This document shows, piece after piece, positions 12,907 to 13,868 of a stretch of 13,868 nt of DNA. The position numbers and the translations under genes are program-made. A model generated the notes under the pieces. The model saw only the letters and a list, made by a program, of their open reading frames with translations, did not search any database and was not told the origin of the DNA. How positions within the stretch are numbered: the first letter of the stretch is position 1; each line of letters opens with the position of its first letter. Source of the DNA: Bacteroidaceae bacterium (lineage in GTDB: Bacteria; Bacteroidota; Bacteroidia; Bacteroidales; Bacteroidaceae); assembly GCA_900765575.1 (NCBI GenBank), contig CAAFRW010000045.1, positions 1 through 13,868 on the forward strand, in the 5' to 3' direction.

Positions 12907-13868
12907 TTAGGGACATTTACTGAATATCTCTAAGGGTATAACGATATCACGCTCTGTCAGCGGATGCGTAAACCAAAAGCATGACCCTTTCCCTACTTCG
13001 GATTTTACTCCTATATTTCCGTTGAACTGTTTTACAATACTTTGGCAAATTGCTAAGCCAAGTCCTGTACCGGGAACAAAACTGTTTAGCTTTATAAAGC
13101 GGCCGAATATCTGTTTTTGCTGTTCCTCGGCAATACCACTTCCCGTGTCGCATACCCAACACTTAAATTCTTCCTTTCCTAGTTCATATTTTAAGGTGAT
13201 GCTGCCTTCGTTCGTAAATTTAATGGCGTTGTTAATCAAATTGGTTATCACCTGAGTCATCCGCTTTTTATCACTTTTAATACGGAGTTCTTTTGCTCCG
13301 GGGCTGAACAATAGTTTAACTCCCGGTTTTACTTTTACGCGTAACGCATTGACAATATCAGTGCACAGCATATTCATGTCGACATCTTCTTCCACCATCT
13401 CCACAATACCCGATTCTATTTTGGAAAGGTCCAATATATCAGATATGAGTTGCAGCAATAGCTCGTTGTTTGTTTCTACAATCTTAAGATATTCCTGCCG
13501 TTCATTTTCATCTTCGGTTTCGGTTAATAAGGTCGAAAAGCCGACAATTGCATTGAGGGGCGTACGTATTTCATGACTCATATTGGCAAGGAAAGCCGAT
13601 TTAAGACGGTTCGCTTCCTCTGTCTTCTCTCTACTTTTGTAAAGTTCGATACAAAGAGGAATAATATTGGCTAAGGACGAAAACCATTGATAATCGTTAT
13701 CGGTCCATTTCCGATATTCGTGTACCATGTCTACTCCCATGTATCCCCAAACCTTATCGTTTGCTAAGAGTGGAACGGCCATAAGCGATTTGATATTTTG
13801 TTCCGCCAATGCCGGGTAAACATCCAATCCCTCTTTCGGTATATCCTTTACAGAGGATATGATGATGG
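12907..13868 (-). CDS. GAF-domain sensor histidine kinase, 5' end cut by window edge
   Basis: The frame is open to the right edge, adding 13 codons before the TTG at 13827, so that TTG is not the true start. About 319 residues are visible. The first part is the end of a GAF sensory domain, with SLMAVPLLANDKVWGYMGVD. A short helical linker leads to the HisKA dimerization domain with the phospho-accepting histidine in ANMSHEIRTPLNAIVGF (H codon 13575-13573). The HATPase domain follows, with the N box NLINNAIKF, G1 box DTGSGI and G2 box GTGLGLA. There is no receiver or DNA-binding domain after it. This is therefore a classical or phosphorelay-input kinase and not a hybrid two-component protein. 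The stimulus, partner regulator and N-terminal domains lie outside the window. It converges on the rsmG operon and shares its terminator. Confidence 0.92.
   Translation of the reverse strand, partial: IIISSVKDIPKEGLDVYPALAEQNIKSLMAVPLLANDKVWGYMGVDMVHEYRKWTDNDYQWFSSLANIIPLCIELYKSREKTEEANRLKSAFLANMSHEIRTPLNAIVGFSTLLTETEDENERQEYLKIVETNNELLLQLISDILDLSKIESGIVEMVEEDVDMNMLCTDIVNALRVKVKPGVKLLFSPGAKELRIKSDKKRMTQVITNLINNAIKFTNEGSITLKYELGKEEFKCWVCDTGSGIAEEQQKQIFGRFIKLNSFVPGTGLGLAICQSIVKQFNGNIGVKSEVGKGSCFWFTHPLTERDIVIPLEIFSKCP

Noticed and set aside
12907..13827. Complete histidine kinase starting at TTG 13827
   Set aside because: The frame continues without a stop to the window edge and the added residues fit the GAF domain, so the gene is truncated by the window rather than starting there.

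Overview
The window reads as an ordinary stretch of a Bacteroides-type chromosome (phylum Bacteroidota). The evidence is indirect. Most transcription units are preceded by the Bacteroidota -7 promoter element TAnnTTTG instead of a sigma70 -10 box. Shine-Dalgarno sequences are mostly weak. The gene families (DUF3352, EFR1-type flavodoxin-ferredoxin, DUF3298 lipoprotein, DUF4369 relic) are typical of gut Bacteroidales. No phage, IS element, CRISPR array, tRNA or rRNA was found. No complete novel system is evident, but several smaller points deserve a second look.

Layout. Bases 1-2386 hold two minus-strand genes: a membrane-anchored DUF3352 protein cut by the left edge, and upstream of it a flavodoxin-like protein with two [4Fe-4S] ferredoxin motifs. 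Bases 2903-7766 form a hexuronate (altronate branch) catabolic locus. KDPG aldolase and 2-keto-3-deoxygluconate kinase lie on the minus strand. Divergent from them on the plus strand are altronate dehydratase and an NhaC-family antiporter. Together they convert D-altronate to KDG, then KDPG, then pyruvate plus glyceraldehyde-3-phosphate. UxaB, UxaC and a dedicated regulator are not in the window.

Bases 7767-8104 are a convergent gap. It holds a compact array of four 23-24 bp direct repeats whose outer copies form an 18-bp inverted repeat. Next to the array is a decayed fragment resembling the N-terminus of a DUF4369 protein. Bases 8105-10312 (minus) encode a complete CopA-type Cu+ P-type ATPase. 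Bases 10714-12798 (plus) are a tight three-gene operon: DUF3298 lipoprotein, rsmG and an MBL-fold hydrolase. It is closed by a clear bidirectional terminator. On the far side, a GAF-HisKA-HATPase sensor kinase converges from the right edge and is truncated there.

Two starts need correcting relative to the longest reading frame: the flavodoxin-ferredoxin gene (base 2386, not 2437) and the lipoprotein gene (base 10714, not 10528). In both cases a -7 box falls at or inside the longer version.
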